DNA from: a virus
Virus record (IMG/VR): IMGVR_UViG_3300033153_004637
Location: 1 to 47,880 of that record
Length of the DNA stretch: 47,880 bases
Strand: one strand, 5' to 3'
This document shows, in pieces, positions 47,477 to 47,880 of this stretch. The position numbers and the translations under genes are program-made. Each line of letters starts with the position of its first letter. Position 1 is the first letter of the stretch. The notes under the pieces are model-generated. The model had not been told where the DNA came from and searched no databases. It worked only from the letters and a program-made list of their open reading frames with translations.

Positions 47477-47880
47477 GCGTTCACCATCCCGTTGAGCAAT
47501 GCTTTCCCCTTGGCCGTCATCTGCTTCGTGGCCTCGTCGTACAGCGCCGGGTGCGTGGCCTTGTAGATAAGGCAAGCAGACAGGCCAAGCCAACGGCACC
47601 AATCACCTGTACAGGAGATATCTTTCTTGTGTAAATCCTCATCAATCCAGTAACCCCACACTTCTTTATCATCGGGGACACCCCATTTCGCCCGCCAGTT
47701 CGGGCCAGCGTTAGCAATGTGTTGGAAATTCCACGCCCACACATCAGAATTGATGCGCTTATAGAAATCTGAGTCAATACCTGGCAATGGGAATGGATGC
47801 GTTACCACCGTCTTAAGCCCCGGCATCAGCACATGCACCATCTCATTCTCCTGATATGCTCTACCGTAACTAAATGGGCG
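47473..47880 (-). CDS. Hypothetical protein, C-terminal part (gene crosses the contig ends)
   Basis: C-terminal part of the gene that starts at 371. It reads in from base 1/47880, through LPGIDSDFYKRINSDVWAWN and GYWIDEDLHKKDISCTGDWC, and ends NGMVNA at 47473. The Met at 47841 is internal, not a start. See the entry at 1-371. Confidence 0.85.
   Translation of the reverse strand, partial: RPFSYGRAYQENEMVHVLMPGLKTVVTHPFPLPGIDSDFYKRINSDVWAWNFQHIANAGPNWRAKWGVPDDKEVWGYWIDEDLHKKDISCTGDWCRWLGLSACLIYKATHPALYDEATKQMTAKGKALLNGMVNA
47834..47880. repeat. Right copy of 47-bp terminal direct repeat
   Basis: Identical to bases 1-47; one copy is redundant in the circular molecule, leaving 47,833 unique bases. 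Confidence 0.95.

Noticed and set aside
1-47880. Terminal direct repeat as phage terminal redundancy, CRISPR array, diversity-generating retroelement, tRNA genes
   Set aside because: 47 bases fits assembly overlap. No regularly spaced repeat array, reverse transcriptase or tRNA-like cloverleaf was seen.

Overview
This window is a nearly complete, circularly assembling genome of a tailed double-stranded DNA bacteriophage, about 47.8 kb of unique sequence. The first 47 bases recur exactly as the last 47, and one gene reads straight through the joined ends. A terminase, portal, scaffold, capsid, head-tail adaptor, P22 gp10-like beta-propeller and several large putative internal virion proteins are present. 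I saw no tail tube, tail sheath or classical tape measure gene, so a short-tailed (podovirus-like) particle is most likely. Promoters with TTGACA/TATAAT spacing and strong AGGAGG-type ribosome sites show a bacterial host, but nothing identifies the species. There is no integrase, DNA polymerase, RNA polymerase, tRNA or CRISPR array that I can see.

Layout: two divergent blocks start from a palindromic promoter region near 37.6 kb and converge on a terminator at 45.45 kb. The leftward block runs from 37.6 kb down to 1 and, across the ends, to 45.47 kb. In transcription order it holds: a Cys-rich protein; a sugar-modification cassette (three paralogous GT42/DUF115-like proteins, two glycosyltransferase-like proteins, a methyltransferase and two tandem GNAT acetyltransferases; 36.5-31.5 kb); a promoter overlapped by a perfect palindrome (31.46 kb); packaging, head and tail genes (31.4-9.7 kb); a lysis module (9.7-8.2 kb); a terminator; two XRE regulators with a pair of matching operator-like palindromes (8.07-7.5 kb); small zinc-binding and membrane proteins; an SSB-like protein; a Dam methyltransferase; a consensus promoter (3.49 kb) with a structured leader; a replisome organizer and DnaB-type helicase; and, across the ends, a RusA resolvase and a 3D/RlpA-like exported protein.

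The rightward block (37.6-45.4 kb) encodes small, mostly unknown proteins, probably early host-takeover genes. Its first half is tightly overlapping. Then come an attenuator-like switch (40.1 kb), a roughly 960-base gene-free region with G-tract iterons (candidate origin), a near-consensus promoter (41.2 kb), and a series of single small genes separated by 100-250 base highly structured spacers. Nearly every gene there is followed at once by a GC-rich hairpin, in most cases then the word GCTTG or GCTTC. One spacer folds into a 23-bp closed structure with an internal 10-bp helix and looks like a structured RNA.

The most unusual points are the structured spacers and candidate RNA at 41.5-44.4 kb, the glycan-modification cassette, two long same-strand gene overlaps (small/large terminase; helicase tail/coiled-coil ORF), a duplicated Trp/Arg-rich C-terminal tail plus ribosome site, and a probable ATT start codon.
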